Part shown: piece by piece, positions 10,447-22,331 of the stretch
Position numbering within the stretch: the stretch's first letter is position 1
How the letters are laid out: each line of letters starts with the position of its first letter
From: Gnetum montanum
Taxonomy: Eukaryota > Streptophyta > Gnetopsida > Gnetales > Gnetaceae
Reading direction: 5' to 3'
DNA length: 64,000 nt
Assembly: GCA_015680685.1 (NCBI GenBank)
Contig: MNCI01004284.1
Coordinates: 34,106 to 98,105, forward strand
Notes under the pieces: model-generated
Told to the model about the DNA's origin: nothing
Database searches by the model: none
The model's input: only the letters and a program-made list of their open reading frames with translations
Made by a program: the position numbers and the translations under genes

Positions 10447-11677
10447 GACTCGCATCCTTGGCAATTTGGCCTTTCGTATTTGTTAAATTTCTTGCAACTT
10501 TCCTCGTATGCACTACTCTTTTACGTTTAAAGGTTGAAGATGGAGATTTCTTATGATAGCAACCAGCGTGTTTGCTTCTTCTTCTTCTTGAACGTCAAGT
10601 CCTTTGTCAATTTGTGTCTGGCGCTTTCAGAGCATTTTTATCTGATTCGGTACCTACCTCAATTTTTGTTTTCTTTTTGTATAAGCCATCGACTTCTGTT
10701 TCAAAATACAAAGAGTGATAACATCTGCTGGGAAGCACTGGGTTTGATTCTCATGACCCCGCCTCCTAAATACCCGTCTTTAAAACTTCAGCCCGTGGCG
10801 GACTGGCACGTGAGGGTACATTGCAGGCCGGAGTACTTTTACGAATGTTGGCTTCTTCGACAAATTATATTTACTGGTTATTCTTGTTTCTGCGGTTCTG
10901 CTGCGCCATTGCTTATGGTGACCATTCTGCTGCGCCATTGCTGCAGGGCCGCGCATCCCCTTCCATGGTTGAGCAAGGGCAGCTGGCGTGAGACCTTAGG
11001 GCAGATCTGGCTGCGGGTGGGATTTGTTGCGCTTCATGTTTTGAGCGAACTGCTCTTTTGTTAAGCATATGGAATCTGAATAGCTTGTGCCTGTTTGTTC
11101 TGCCACGATGGATAAATTGTTGCATTCTGAATTTGAAGCTTGTGCCTGATCCAAACAGCAGCCACCACAGTTAACGCAGGCGCAATCTATCCAACCATAA
11201 CGGAACAAAACTGTTGGGCCTCATTTATCTAGGGATGGATTTGCAAATCTGATCACCAATCCACACGTTTTTGTTTGCAAGAACCCTAAATAGACCTGGT
11301 TCATAAAAATCAACAAAATTATACAAGATATTCAGTATTGGAGACGAAAACATGCACACTCGTCGGGAAAGTGCGCAGCAGGGGTGCGCAACTCACAATG
11401 ACGGATTCATCAGGTGGGTGGGCAATTCATCTACCTCACCTCAAACCTTAGAAAAGTTCATCTACCTCACCTCAAATTGATTTTCTTTTACTTAATGATA
11501 TTTTTGAAGCCGTTTCTAAAGATTTCGCATCTCATTTTATTTTTTTTCAAATTGTGGGATTTTTACCAAGGTCCCCAAGTTTAAACACTTAAGTCCATAG
11601 CCTCCTTCAGCCCCATAGCATTCAAGTTTCTCATACTTGATACTACGCTCATCATTTTATTTTGGTAGAATTATTTT
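10447..11677. other. 3' flank of the ARM-repeat gene
   Basis: Contains the probable 3' UTR. No polyadenylation signal could be chosen with confidence. An open frame at 10534-11064 lacks an ATG near its start and recognisable domains. Small doublets occur (TTCTGCTGCGCCATTGCT at about 10894 and 10926; CATCTACCTCACCTCAAA near 11430 and 11460). Confidence 0.45.
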
Positions 11678-12472
11678 ATGCCTCTCAGGTCGAGAAGGCT
11701 CTCTCTCTCAACAACCTTAATTGCACATACCTGGAGTTTTGACTTTAATGTCAATGACTCGACTTTTAATATAATTCCTTGTTACATGGAACTGCCCAAT
11801 CTTCCACTTATTTTCTCATCTGTTGAGAGGGACATTGTGAGCACCTTGGGCCCTATTATTTCCAATCATTGTACGGCAATCAATGGAACTCAAATTTGCC
11901 ATTATTGTATTGAACTGGATATAGCTCTTCGGAAGACCTCATTACTCCTCGCTGCTAGTGGAAAACACTTCACCCAAAAAGTGGACTATTTTTACTTTCC
12001 AAACTTGTGTAGCTATTGTCACAAGGCCGAGCATCATATATCGACATGTCCTATCCTAGCTAGGAAGAAACAACCTGTAGCATCTCAGAAAACTCGTTCC
12101 CCAGTCATACCATTATGCCCACCCTTAGTATTCTTTAAATTCGGATCTCCTTCTCCAACAACTCCTCAATCCTCCTCTCAGTCTAGCCCCTCCAAGCTAC
12201 AAAAACAACAGTCAAGTACTCACACCTCTACCCATGTCATCCCTTCAAACATTGTTAAGGACTCAGTCTCGAAGGATGAGTTCGTGGTGGGCAGTGGAAG
12301 GAAACGAGTCAAAGCTTCCTTTAGTTCTACTCCTCCCTCCAACTCCTCTTCACTACACACTTCCATGGCCCTTGTCCCCACCAACAACTCCTTTGCTCTC
12401 TTGTCAGGAACACAGGAAACTGATACTTTGACTTCTGAACCTTTCGTTAAACTACCTCTTATTTCTCCATGA
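11678..12472 (+). pseudogene. LINE ORF1 (gag-like, CCHC zinc knuckle), 5'-truncated
   Basis: 264 residues stay open to TGA at 12470-12472. Near residues 50-65 MELPNLPLIF resembles the DUF4283-type region of plant LINE ORF1. A CCHC knuckle follows at about residues 111-124 (CSYCHKAEHHISTC, spacing C-x2-C-x4-H-x4-C). The C-terminal half is Ser/Pro/Gln-rich. An in-frame stop precedes the first ATG, so the normal N-terminus is lost. The product would bind LINE RNA in an RNP. Confidence 0.75.
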
Positions 12473-15400
12473 ATCTCCTTTCATGGAACATTTGAGGCCT
12501 TACTGGTAGGCTTCGATGAAAGCGAGCAAGCAACTTTATATCTAGTCTTAATATTTCCTTTGATTTCATTCTCCTTCAAGAAATTAAGGTCCCAACCAAC
12601 CTTTTATCCTATTCTACCCATTGGTTTCTTCCTCACTCCTCAATCCTAGCGATGTCCCATGTGAGTGGAAAAGGAGGTGTGGCCATTCTCCTCTCACCCT
12701 ACTAGAAAACTAAAATCCTTCAAAGTGGTTTTGATTCTAGGCATAGAGTTTCCTGGGCCATCTTCTCATCCCTGCATGGCCCTTTTGGCATTTGCTCGAT
12801 ATATGCCCCAAATGACTCCATAGAACGGGCTCTCCTTTGGCAAGAACTTGCAACTTCTCTTCCCCCAGTGCCTTGGATATTCGAAGGAGATTTTAATATG
12901 GTAGAATTCCCTCAAGATAAGCTTGGGGGGTTGTTTTTCCAACTGCCCAATCTCGAGTATCAGACTTGGTCCATCTTTAAGAAAATATTTTACCTCTCTG
13001 ATGGGGAAGACAACTCCATGTGCGTTCCCCTCCATAGATTTACTTGGAGCAATCTCCATCTTGGGTAGGATCGCATCTACATTAGGTTAGATAGGTTCTA
13101 TTTCTCCATCCTTTCCTTTTGGCAAGCCTTCTCTGCCACTACGGTTCATCACCATGCCACCTTATCTGACCATCTTCCTATCTCCATATCTATCAAGATT
13201 CATAGCAGCCTTGAACGACAAAAATTCCACCTTTTCCGACTACACAACAACTATTTTTCTTTCCCAGCTTCCCAACTTCTTCTATCCAACCTTTGGAATG
13301 CCAAACCTAGGTCCCTAAATCAAGTGGGTTGGATTAATTAGTGGCATCGTGCTTCATGTCAAGTGCGAAACTTTGCTCGTTCGTATGGTAAGGCAGTGGC
13401 TGCTTGAGCCAAACAAGAATACAACAAAATTCACCTCACTATTGAACATCTCACTAATAAACTAGCTCAAGATTCCTTCAATACTCTAGTTCACGAGGAG
13501 CTAGCTAGAGAATGAGTTTCCTTCCAACATTGGGAAGTGTAGCGAGCATAAAGTGTCTTAACTAAAAGTTGGCCCACTTGGTTAAATATTCAAGATAAAC
13601 ACTGTAAGGAATTTTTTAAGTATCTCAATACTGCTTTCCTTTCGCATGCTATTGACAAAATCTCATGTGATGATACCACCATTACTGACCACAACAGTAT
13701 CCTCTCTTTTCTTAAGAACCACTATGAAACCTTTTTTGCAGCTACCCCAATGGACATCTCTTCGTTCAAGGCTGCAACACCTGATTATCCTCGCCTTATC
13801 AATCCCACTATGCTACAAAGTTTTGACGTTGATATCACTCTGGTAGAGCTACAAGAGGCCTATTCCAAGTTAAGTGATGGAAAGGCTCCTAGTTATGATG
13901 GTTTTCCAGTGGAATTTTTTCAAAATCATTGGGATTTGGTGGGAAAGGATCTTTTGCAGGTCATTAACGAGGCTCTCTTAACTAGTTCCCTTGGGCCCAA
14001 TCTAAATCAAGGGGTAATTCATCTCCTCCCCAAGTATGGGGATCTAATCGATATCTCCAATTGGCATCCCATAACTCTTTTCAATGTAGTGTATAAAATT
14101 TGGGTGAACTGCCTTGCCTTACAGCTGAAAAAAATTCTTGGCCAGATCATATCTCCCTAGCAAACAAGATTTTTTCTTGGTAGATATATTTTAGACAATG
14201 TGGTTGCAGCGTGGGAAGGTCTCAAGTGGGTTGAGGATGATGGACAAGATATTTTCCTTGTGAAACTTGATTACGCCAAGGCTTATGACAACATTAAGTA
14301 GGATTTTATCTTGCAGACTATGACCAAACTTGGTTTTGGACCTAAGTTCTTGCATATGGTGAAATGCTTATTCTCAGATGCTACAACAAGAATAGCCATT
14401 ACCTTCGGCATTACTTCTCCCTTTCCAATACATAGGTCAATGCGGCAAGGTTTTCCTCTTGCCCCCTATCTCTTTATCATCGCATCAAACTTTCTTTGTC
14501 ATCAAATTAACCTAGACATTCAAACTAAAATTCTCAATGGGGTCTACCTTTCTTCCTCTCAACAACAACTTCTCAATCTACACTTCGCCGATGACTCTTT
14601 TTTTCTAGCTCAAAACATAGCCACCAATTTGCACCTCCTCTTATCAAGGGTGGAGCAATATTGCACACTCTTAGGTTCCACAATTAATTGGAATAAATCC
14701 TCTATTTATAGCTTTAAAGGAAATTACAAACATGTGACCAACTATAATTGGAAGTAGCTTCAGGATCAAGACATCATTAAGATTCTAGGAATCCCTTTCC
14801 GTTTTAGAGGTTCAACCTCTATTCTTTGGGAGCAGGTTATTTATTGAATTCAAAAGAAACTTGACAAATGGAAAACTAAACCCCTCACACTTGTGGGTAA
14901 ATACCTTGTATGTAAGTCCATATGCGCATCCACCCATGTGTATTACTCTTCATGTTGGGCCCCCTCCCAAGCTACCTACCAAAAGCTAGAATGGTTATTC
15001 TGTGACTTTATGTGGTCCTCCAAGGATTCTCAGAAAGGATTTCATCAAGTCGCTTGGAATATTGTTACTCTCCCCAAGAATAAGGGTGGCTTAGGTCTTT
15101 TGAACTACTAAAATCAAGGAATTACCCTAGTTGCTAAGTGGTTGGTACAACATTTAGATGCCTCAGATATTATAGGCACCCTCATCCAATTAAGGCTTCA
15201 TCAAGAATTTCCTAAAAATAAGCCCTTCTGGAAAGGCATCCATTTTATCAATTGGATCCTTTCCCCCTCACTATCATTCTTCCCAGATCTCATGTTTTCA
15301 AAAGCATCTGAAGAGCTTGGCAAATTCTACATACTTACATTGACTGGACTAATGTTAAGATGAACCCTACTATCCTCTCTAGAGTGTGTCTATGGTGGTT

Positions 15401-16066
15401 ACCTCTGTGCCTGCTCCCCTTGCTATCATTTCCTTGAATTGTCTTAGGCTGGCTAGTCGTTGGATTTCGGGGGTTGAGTTTAACACTTTGTATGGGGAGT
15501 CAACTGCAATGAACCATTGCCTAGTTTAGATTTACTCTTTTCTCCACAGTCATTGGCAACTTGATGTTACAGTGCAAAGCCTTTTTCATGGCCTTCAATG
15601 GCTTAATGGGGCTAAACTCTTGCCCTACCGGCCATCTATCCCCTTTCATCTCATGCATGACCCATTTGAAGTCATTCAACATTGTAATAAGTATTGGCAC
15701 AAACAAGAGTCAGTAACATTTTGGATCCCTCTCTTCCAACATATTTGGAAACTTTCGACCCTACCCAAAATTAAGCAGTTCCTCTGGTGTCTCCTCCACC
15801 ATGGTCTACCTATTGGTAAACGTTTAGAATATCTGGGAATTCCCAATCCCAATTTCCCTCTATGTGGTGAACAAGATGACTTGGTCCATGTATTTTGGCA
15901 TTGTTCCTTTTCTCAACATGTGTGGATGTGGGCTTCCAAAGCTTTTCCATCATACAAGCTATCTCAAGAGGATGCCATATTCAGATTCTTGAACATTACT
16001 TCTGCAAATCTTAATTTTCTGTGGAAAGTTATTAGGCCTATTATTTTATATTATATTTGGAAGTGA
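12469..16066 (+). pseudogene. LINE ORF2 (endonuclease, reverse transcriptase, zf-RVT)
   Basis: Starts at ATG 12469, overlapping the ORF1 stop as ATGA. One frame can be followed from 12469 to about 15363 despite some 15 stops; the rest, 15572-16066, lies in another frame. Endonuclease signs: NLLSWNI, FILLQEIK, SGKGGVAILLS, SIYAPND, GDFNMVE (about 12889) and LSDHLPIS. RT signs: SDGKAPSYDGFPVEFF (about 13876), RQGFPLAPYLF (about 14443) and FADD (about 14587), where most families have YADD. The zf-RVT region has FPLCGEQDD followed by HVFWHC (about 15855-15905). Several stops fit CGA to TGA or CAG/TGG to TAG changes. Class sure; activity lost. Confidence 0.87.
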
Positions 16067-16560
16067 AAATGCAATGTTCTATTTCAAAAGATAGATTATT
16101 CTAATAAATGTTTGCTCACAAGGTTGGAGAAGTTGCAGATATTTCGCCTCACTCATTTTCAACTCACATCTCAAGCATCCAAGTTCAATCTAGACAATCA
16201 TCAATTGGTTCATCTCTTGTAGCTATGGGAAAGACCTATGTGTTCCAGTTACACTTATCATCAGTAATCTCTACAAGGAAGCTTTCCTTTTACGTTATGT
16301 GGAGTCACCATTGGAACTCTCTCTATCCTTAATTGAGAGCTCTTTGCCTCATCTAATACTATGTCATTCTATTTTGTAACAAGCCAGTATGTGTGGACAT
16401 TTGGTTGTGCCCCAACTTGGGTTTCCTCCTTTAATACTCATTTATTTATAAGGCATTTCTTGAGTTTCATTCATAGTGCTCTCAGCTTTCCCTTCTCCTT
16501 AACCCTATGACTTATTCAAGTTGTTGTAATTGATGCACCTTTAATTTCAATAAAACTTCN

Positions 16561-17756
16561 TCAAGTGAAACACGGTTGAACTCAAATTACACAATCACTG
16601 CTAAATTGTTTGGAAATGTACATTGAACAACTACCTCTTGGGTATGTTCATCTTTGGCACAAATCAAGAAAATATACACATGGATGAAGTTAAAGTGAAA
16701 ATAAATATAACACTCTCACAATGACATAGAGGGGAATTCTTAAAAAATTATTTGCAATTTTGATTTTAAAAAATTACTTATATTATACTACAAAATTAAG
16801 TTCTAATCCATTTTTTGTAGGTTAATTAACAATACTAATGCAAATTTACAAATTTGAAACCACAAAACCTATTTTTATGAATTTTTAACTAAAGATAATA
16901 AAAATTCATTTTGAAATGAGAGAATTGTAATTTATTTTTTCACCATCACTTATTCAAATGATATTTCTCTTAACAAAAAATTAAAGCTAATAGTAAAGCT
17001 TATATCTACACATTTATATAGGATCATTATTTGAAATTTTATTGGCCATTAACATATATTTTTGTTTTTTTAAAATAAATCTAAAACAACTAAAAAATCT
17101 TAAGAAATGATGAAGATATGCCCTTAGTTGCCACTCAATCTAAAATTATGTTTTTGGAAAATTGGTTAAGAATTTGATTGAAACTAGTTGATTTGGTTAA
17201 ATCCCTAAAGTGATCTTGCTTTACTAATTCTTTATTGTCTAATTTTGATTAATTTGTTAGTTACCATACTGTTTGAGCTTTAAAAGCTTCAATACAAATC
17301 TACGTAACCTCTAGGGCCATTATATACATTATGCATACTCAATCCTCATAGCCTAAAGTTCATTTTTATGACTTTCAAAGAAAGCACTTTTTGGGCTAGA
17401 TTATATGCAATCTACTTTTTCTATAATTTTATTCTTTTATTTTCTTTTTGACCCATAAAATAACATGATTTTTACTCATAGAAAACCAATAAACTTAGTA
17501 GGTATTGGATACCAAAAAATGAATAATAATTTAAAAAATTCATCCTATATCAAGTCATCTACATAGAAGAGAGAATTTGAAGAAAAAGCCTAATGGTTTT
17601 GGAAATACTTTTTCAAATCTTCAAATTTATAGCTAATTCTAGGATAAGAAAAGGACCAATTCTTGCCCTTATTTAGTAGTTCTTTTATGGGTTTTTAATT
17701 CTTACTAAAGGATTGCATACAAAGAGAAGAAGGGTACTTTTCCAAAGAAAAATGAA
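16561..17756. other. AT-rich DNA, nothing recognised
   Basis: No ORF, LTR end or RNA gene seen. It lies between the LINE and dispersed repeat R. Confidence 0.5.
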
Positions 17757-18240
17757 AGCAACAATAAGAAATATGAAACAAATTGTAATAGAAGTTTATG
17801 GCTTTTCCATCTTAAGCTCAAAAAACAAGAATGAAATAATAGTATAGGAAACAAATTAAATTGTTCAACCCTCACTAAAAGCTTTTCTAATTGAAGCTAT
17901 AACTAAAAAGTAACATCTTTGAGAATCTAAAATTTAACTCCTAAAAAAAATCATAGTTATGCTTTTATTGTTAGAAAATAACTGCTAAACAAAGCTTTCA
18001 AATAGAATAGTGAACAAGTGATCAATGATACTTCCAAATACAAAGACAAAAAGGAATTAGAGAAAGAAGGTTAATCACCAACAATGATATTATTAATGCT
18101 TAGTTAAATGCTATTGCAAATTCTAGATGCCCATTGCCAAGCATGTTGTGCAACTAAACATTTAAGGAAAAATGTAAATGATTTTTCTCTTTCACAAAGA
18201 AGCCATTGAGGAGAAATAATTCCTATACATTAAAGATGAG
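17757..18240. repeat. Dispersed repeat R, copy 2
   Basis: Direct-orientation counterpart of 2649-3130, diverged but collinear over about 480 bp. It lacks the CA microsatellite seen in copy 1 near 3024-3036. Confidence 0.7.
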
Positions 18241-18481
18241 TACCAATAGAAAGATCTTGATGTATAAGAAAATAAAAAAATTCAATTTTTTTAACAAGTA
18301 GGAACTTTCTAAATATCTTCTATTATTCTCATCTAAAAGTGTGGTAATAATTGCATTTTCCAAGCCTTCTTTTTGGTGATTATTTGATATGTACTTTTGG
18401 AGTTAAAATAAAATATATATATGTCATCTTTATAAAAAGTATCTAGAGAAGTTTGATGCAAACTATTATCAAAATTAAAAA

Positions 18482-18836
18482 GTTATTAGACCTATTATTT
18501 TATATTATATTTGGAAGCGAAGATGCAATGTTCTGTTTCAAAAGATAGAGTATTCTAACAAATGTTTGCTTACCATGTTGGAGATGTTGCAGATCTTTCG
18601 CCTCACCTATTTTCAACTCACATCTCAAGCGTCCAAGTTCAATCTGGACAGTCATCAATTGGTTCATCTCTTGCAGCTATGGGAAAGACCTATGTGTTTT
18701 AGTTACACTTAGCATCTAATTCTATGTCATTCAATTTTGTAAAAAGCTAGTCTGTGCGAACATTTGGTTGTGTCCCAACTTGGAGTACCTCCTCTAATAC
18801 TAGTTTATTTTTAAGGTGTTTCCTGAGTGTCATTCA
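18482..18836 (+). mobile_element. LINE 3'-end fragment (second copy)
   Basis: Aligns with 16024-16475 of the LINE: the end of ORF2 (ATTATTTTATATTATATTTGG) and the 3' UTR. About 85 bp are missing opposite 16262-16346. It stops at NNN (18837-18839), which may hide the tail. A 5'-truncated insertion is the usual LINE outcome. Confidence 0.85.
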
Positions 18837-18948
18837 NNNAAAAATTAAGTTTTCAAAAAAACATTTCTCATTCTATTCAACACATAGAGGCTAGAAGATT
18901 CCTTTTATATAATCCATCTATTACAAATACACAAATAAGTAACTATAG

Positions 18949-19797
18949 TGATGAGTGACAAGTGTTGCCTATGCCCAACCATACAAATCACAAGCATATA
19001 TGCATGATCTAGTCAAATTCCATGGAAAATCTAAGTATAAGTATCATAGATAATTAGGTAGGATGTTGTTGGTCATTGTCTTCTTAATCATCACTTATGC
19101 TAGACCAATTGGTATGGTTAAGTATGATTGAGATATAAAATGTTTTCATTATTATTTTTTATTAAAAATTGACACATTAAAATGATTAAAATATTAGTTT
19201 TAACTAACTATGTGTCTAAGGGTAATATAAGCTATCCTAAGCATAAAGCATCCATTCTCACTTTCCATACCCATCCTGAACCTATATTAATATTCTTGAT
19301 TTTCGAAATGTCTATTGCTAGGCATACCAAGTATCCATTATTGGGATTACCAAATGCTAACATAATATGCTTGAAGTGAACATACTAACACTATTACAAG
19401 ATAAAACATTAATTATCTAAGCCTTGGAAGACAAAATGCATTATGAAGTAAATTGTTGAAAATAAAGTAAAACTACTCCAATTGCTGCAATGGAGGAATT
19501 TATTCCTAATTTTATTGTTGAAATACCAAAGTATCTAGGTACCTCTTGCACTTGAATAAAATTCCATTTAATCAATTCTATCCATACTACTGACACTTAT
19601 AGAAAAAATTAGCAACATCCTATAGAAGAAAACTACAAGATTCTAGCTACTAGAATGACCAAAGATGCTATAAATGCAAATGATGCATGTATTTGTATAG
19701 AAAAAAGACTAGATTACATCAATGCAAATGCATCAACGCATCAAAATATGGATCGATGCATACTTGTTGACATAGTAGACTTACTGAATCTTGATCA
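18949..19797 (-). repeat. M0 3' LTR
   Basis: Starts TGATGAGTGACAAG on the plus strand and ends at ATCA 19797, followed by TACCCCCAT, the complement of a polypurine tract. It aligns with other minus LTRs through CAACCATAC, GGGATTACCAAA and the U3 GATGCA-type repeats. 849 bp; strongly diverged. Confidence 0.75.
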
Positions 19798-20162
19798 TAC
19801 CCCCATAATTACCTAAAAAGTCATTCTTGAGTAAACAAAACTAAGACTGAGTTGTTTACAAAATTTGGAGGATATGAAGCAAACTATTGACTAAAAAATA
19901 TTTAACAATTCTGAGTGCATCATTACAAAATATTCATGTACATATAATTAAGTTTATTAAAATTGTGCATAGTACAAAAAAATTGGCATGTTTGTTTAAT
20001 GAATCATCAGTTGGTTGGGATATCGTTGATGCTATATTGCATCTATTTGATAAAAAGTCAACTACGATATTGGAGCACATGCTATGTTATGAGATATCTA
20101 ATATTGCAGGATGCATGCCTATCTACAAATAGAGCACTTGGACACATGACACAAATAACTAT

Positions 20163-21003
20163 TGATGAGTGGTGAGGTATCCCTACACTCAACCATACGA
20201 ATACGAGTGTTTACATGCACGATCCAGTCAAACTGACAGATGGACTAGTTGTGGCACCTAGACAGTTATCCTTAGGTTGCAATTCGTTGTCTTCCCACCT
20301 AGACTAGTATTATATTTGTCATGTATGGTTTAGTCCAGAGTGAGGTGTATGATAGGTTCCTAATCTAATGCTACTCCTAAAGGCAATGGAAAATAATATT
20401 ATCTAAGCTAGGAGGAAAAGGGTAAGAGAATCTAATCTATCCTAAGTGTGATGAGCATCCGTTCCTTGATTATCCATATGCATCTTGGACTTCGTGCACG
20501 ACTACCACTGGGATTACCAAGCGTATATCCTAAGTATGCTACTGGGTTACCAAGTAGTCACACTTAAATGCTCGTAATCAAGTCGTACTCATTCTGCGTT
20601 CTAACATGAGTTTAAGGGTGAGAGAGACTAATTAGGAAAGCAATAAATAATAATTAAATAAATAAATTGAATGCTTCAATGATGAAGCAATCTCGATCAT
20701 TATTTTTGGTCATGTGCATGTCCAAGTACGTCACACTCAAATAAAGAATGTCGTACAATTACATTCAGCACACTGTGGGTAGACATTGGAAAATATTCTA
20801 TCTCTGGAGGGATCAAACTACCAGAGTTTAGCTACAATCTAACTCTAAGATGTGAAACAAGGGAGAGCCACCTCTTATTTATAGAACTGACAATGGACTG
20901 TGATATCGCGTATGCGATATCGTAGGGGAAGACGCGATATTGCGGGGGATGCGATATCGTGGAGAACACGATATCGCAGCCCATGCGATATCACGTCCCA
21001 TCA
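20163..21003 (-). repeat. Solo LTR inside the P2 5' LTR
   Basis: TGATGAGTGG...CCCATCA, 841 bp, flanked by ACTAT (20158-20162) and ACTTT (21004-21008). The uninterrupted P2 3' LTR has ACTTT at this point, so the left copy has one mutation. Its U3 carries a GATATC array (20880-20995). A single LTR with a TSD is the usual product of LTR-LTR recombination. Confidence 0.88.
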
Positions 21004-21383
21004 ACTTTCATTCCATCCTTAGGTAGACTCTTGTAGTTTATTTTCATATTTTTAGCAATAGAGTGAATGCTCGCAATGTGGTGTTGAGTAGTTGTATGGA
21101 ATCTTTATTCAAGTGAAGTGTACTTAGACATATTTCATGTTTAGAAATAAAGATCAAGATTGTTTTTCATCATTATAGCATCCACTTAGTTTTTACTATT
21201 TTACTTAGTATAGTTTTTACTACTTTTTAGATAATCATTTATGTTTCCAAGTATTTTACTTTACTTATTTACTAGTAAAGTGAAATGAGTACAACTAGTT
21301 TTAAGCATTTAAGTGTAATCCTTTGGTAATCCCAATAGTGTTATTACTTGGTTCACCTAGTAACATAATGCTTGAAAACATAG

Positions 21384-22331
21384 TGATGAGTGGCGAGGTA
21401 CCCCTACACTCAACCATACGAAACAAGCATAGCATGCGTGATCCAGTCGAACTCCACAAACTAAATTCCTACACGCCCCATGGAACACTTGGGGTTAATC
21501 ATTCGTTGTCTTCCCAAACTTACTTGTGTTTTTTATAGTGTATGGTTAAGTAAGTCCGAGGTATATGATTTTTATATCTTTTAAATGTTTTTCTCCTATG
21601 CTATCGAGGTAAAAGGTTGAGAAACTAACTAACTCTAACTAATGACTAAGTCTAAATTAACGAGTGTCAGCATCCGTTCCCACTTACCGTACACACCCTA
21701 AACTATGCAATCGTGGCTACCAAACGCTAATTGTTATTGGGATCACCACGTGTAACACACATGCTCGAAGTGGTCATACTGAGGCACTTAACTAGCCTAA
21801 ACGTAATAATCAGCTGATTCCTTGACTAGCTGTACACATCCTTAGATGCTCGTAATCAAGTAGTACTCATTTCGCATTCTAGGAGTTGAGGGTGAGAGAA
21901 TCTAATCACGATGAGCAGCTAATTCCTTAATTAGCTGTACACATTCATAAATGCTCGTAACCAAGTCATACTCATGCTGTGCTACTGCAGGTAATAAATA
22001 ATAGGTAGGAAATAACATGTAATAAACCTATTCCATGTACTGCAAGGTTTATCCACAAAGCTTGTCTTTATTCCTATACACAACTTGTGTTCAGGTACAA
22101 AGCTACTTGAATAAAGATCCATTCACTTGGGGACTCCTAGTGCGGGCACATGGAAAATATTCTATCTCTGAAGTGATCAATCTGCCAGAGTTTCCCTACT
22201 TCTAGCCTAGGATGAGTAATAAGGGAAGTGCTGCCTCTTATTTATAGATTTGGTGATGGACCACAATATCACGTACGTGACATCGTAGGGGACGACACAA
22301 TATCACAGCTCATGTGAATCATGTCTTATCA
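21384..22331 (-). repeat. M1 3' LTR
   Basis: 948 bp, aligned nearly throughout with 27794-28691. It is followed by TACCCCCATGACTG, the complement of the polypurine tract CAGTCATGGGGGTA. A TATA-type box is seen as TTATTTATA at about 22238. Confidence 0.88.

Larger units (their letters stand above)
11678..16559 (+). mobile_element. Degraded L1-type LINE
   Basis: Two ORFs in LINE order: a gag-like ORF1 with a zinc knuckle, then ORF2 with an APE-type endonuclease, reverse transcriptase and a C-terminal zf-RVT region. It ends in a 3' UTR reaching CAATAAAACTTC at an N (16560). The 5' end is not visible, so the copy is probably truncated. Many in-frame stops mean it is inactive. Confidence 0.88.

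Noticed and set aside
10534-11064. 176-codon open frame after the ARM-repeat gene
   Set aside because: No ATG at its start, no domain, lies in the likely 3' UTR or flank; treated as chance.
20880-20995. GATATC array as a CRISPR-like repeat
   Set aside because: Spacing is short and irregular, sites are palindromic and sit in LTR U3 of a plant element.
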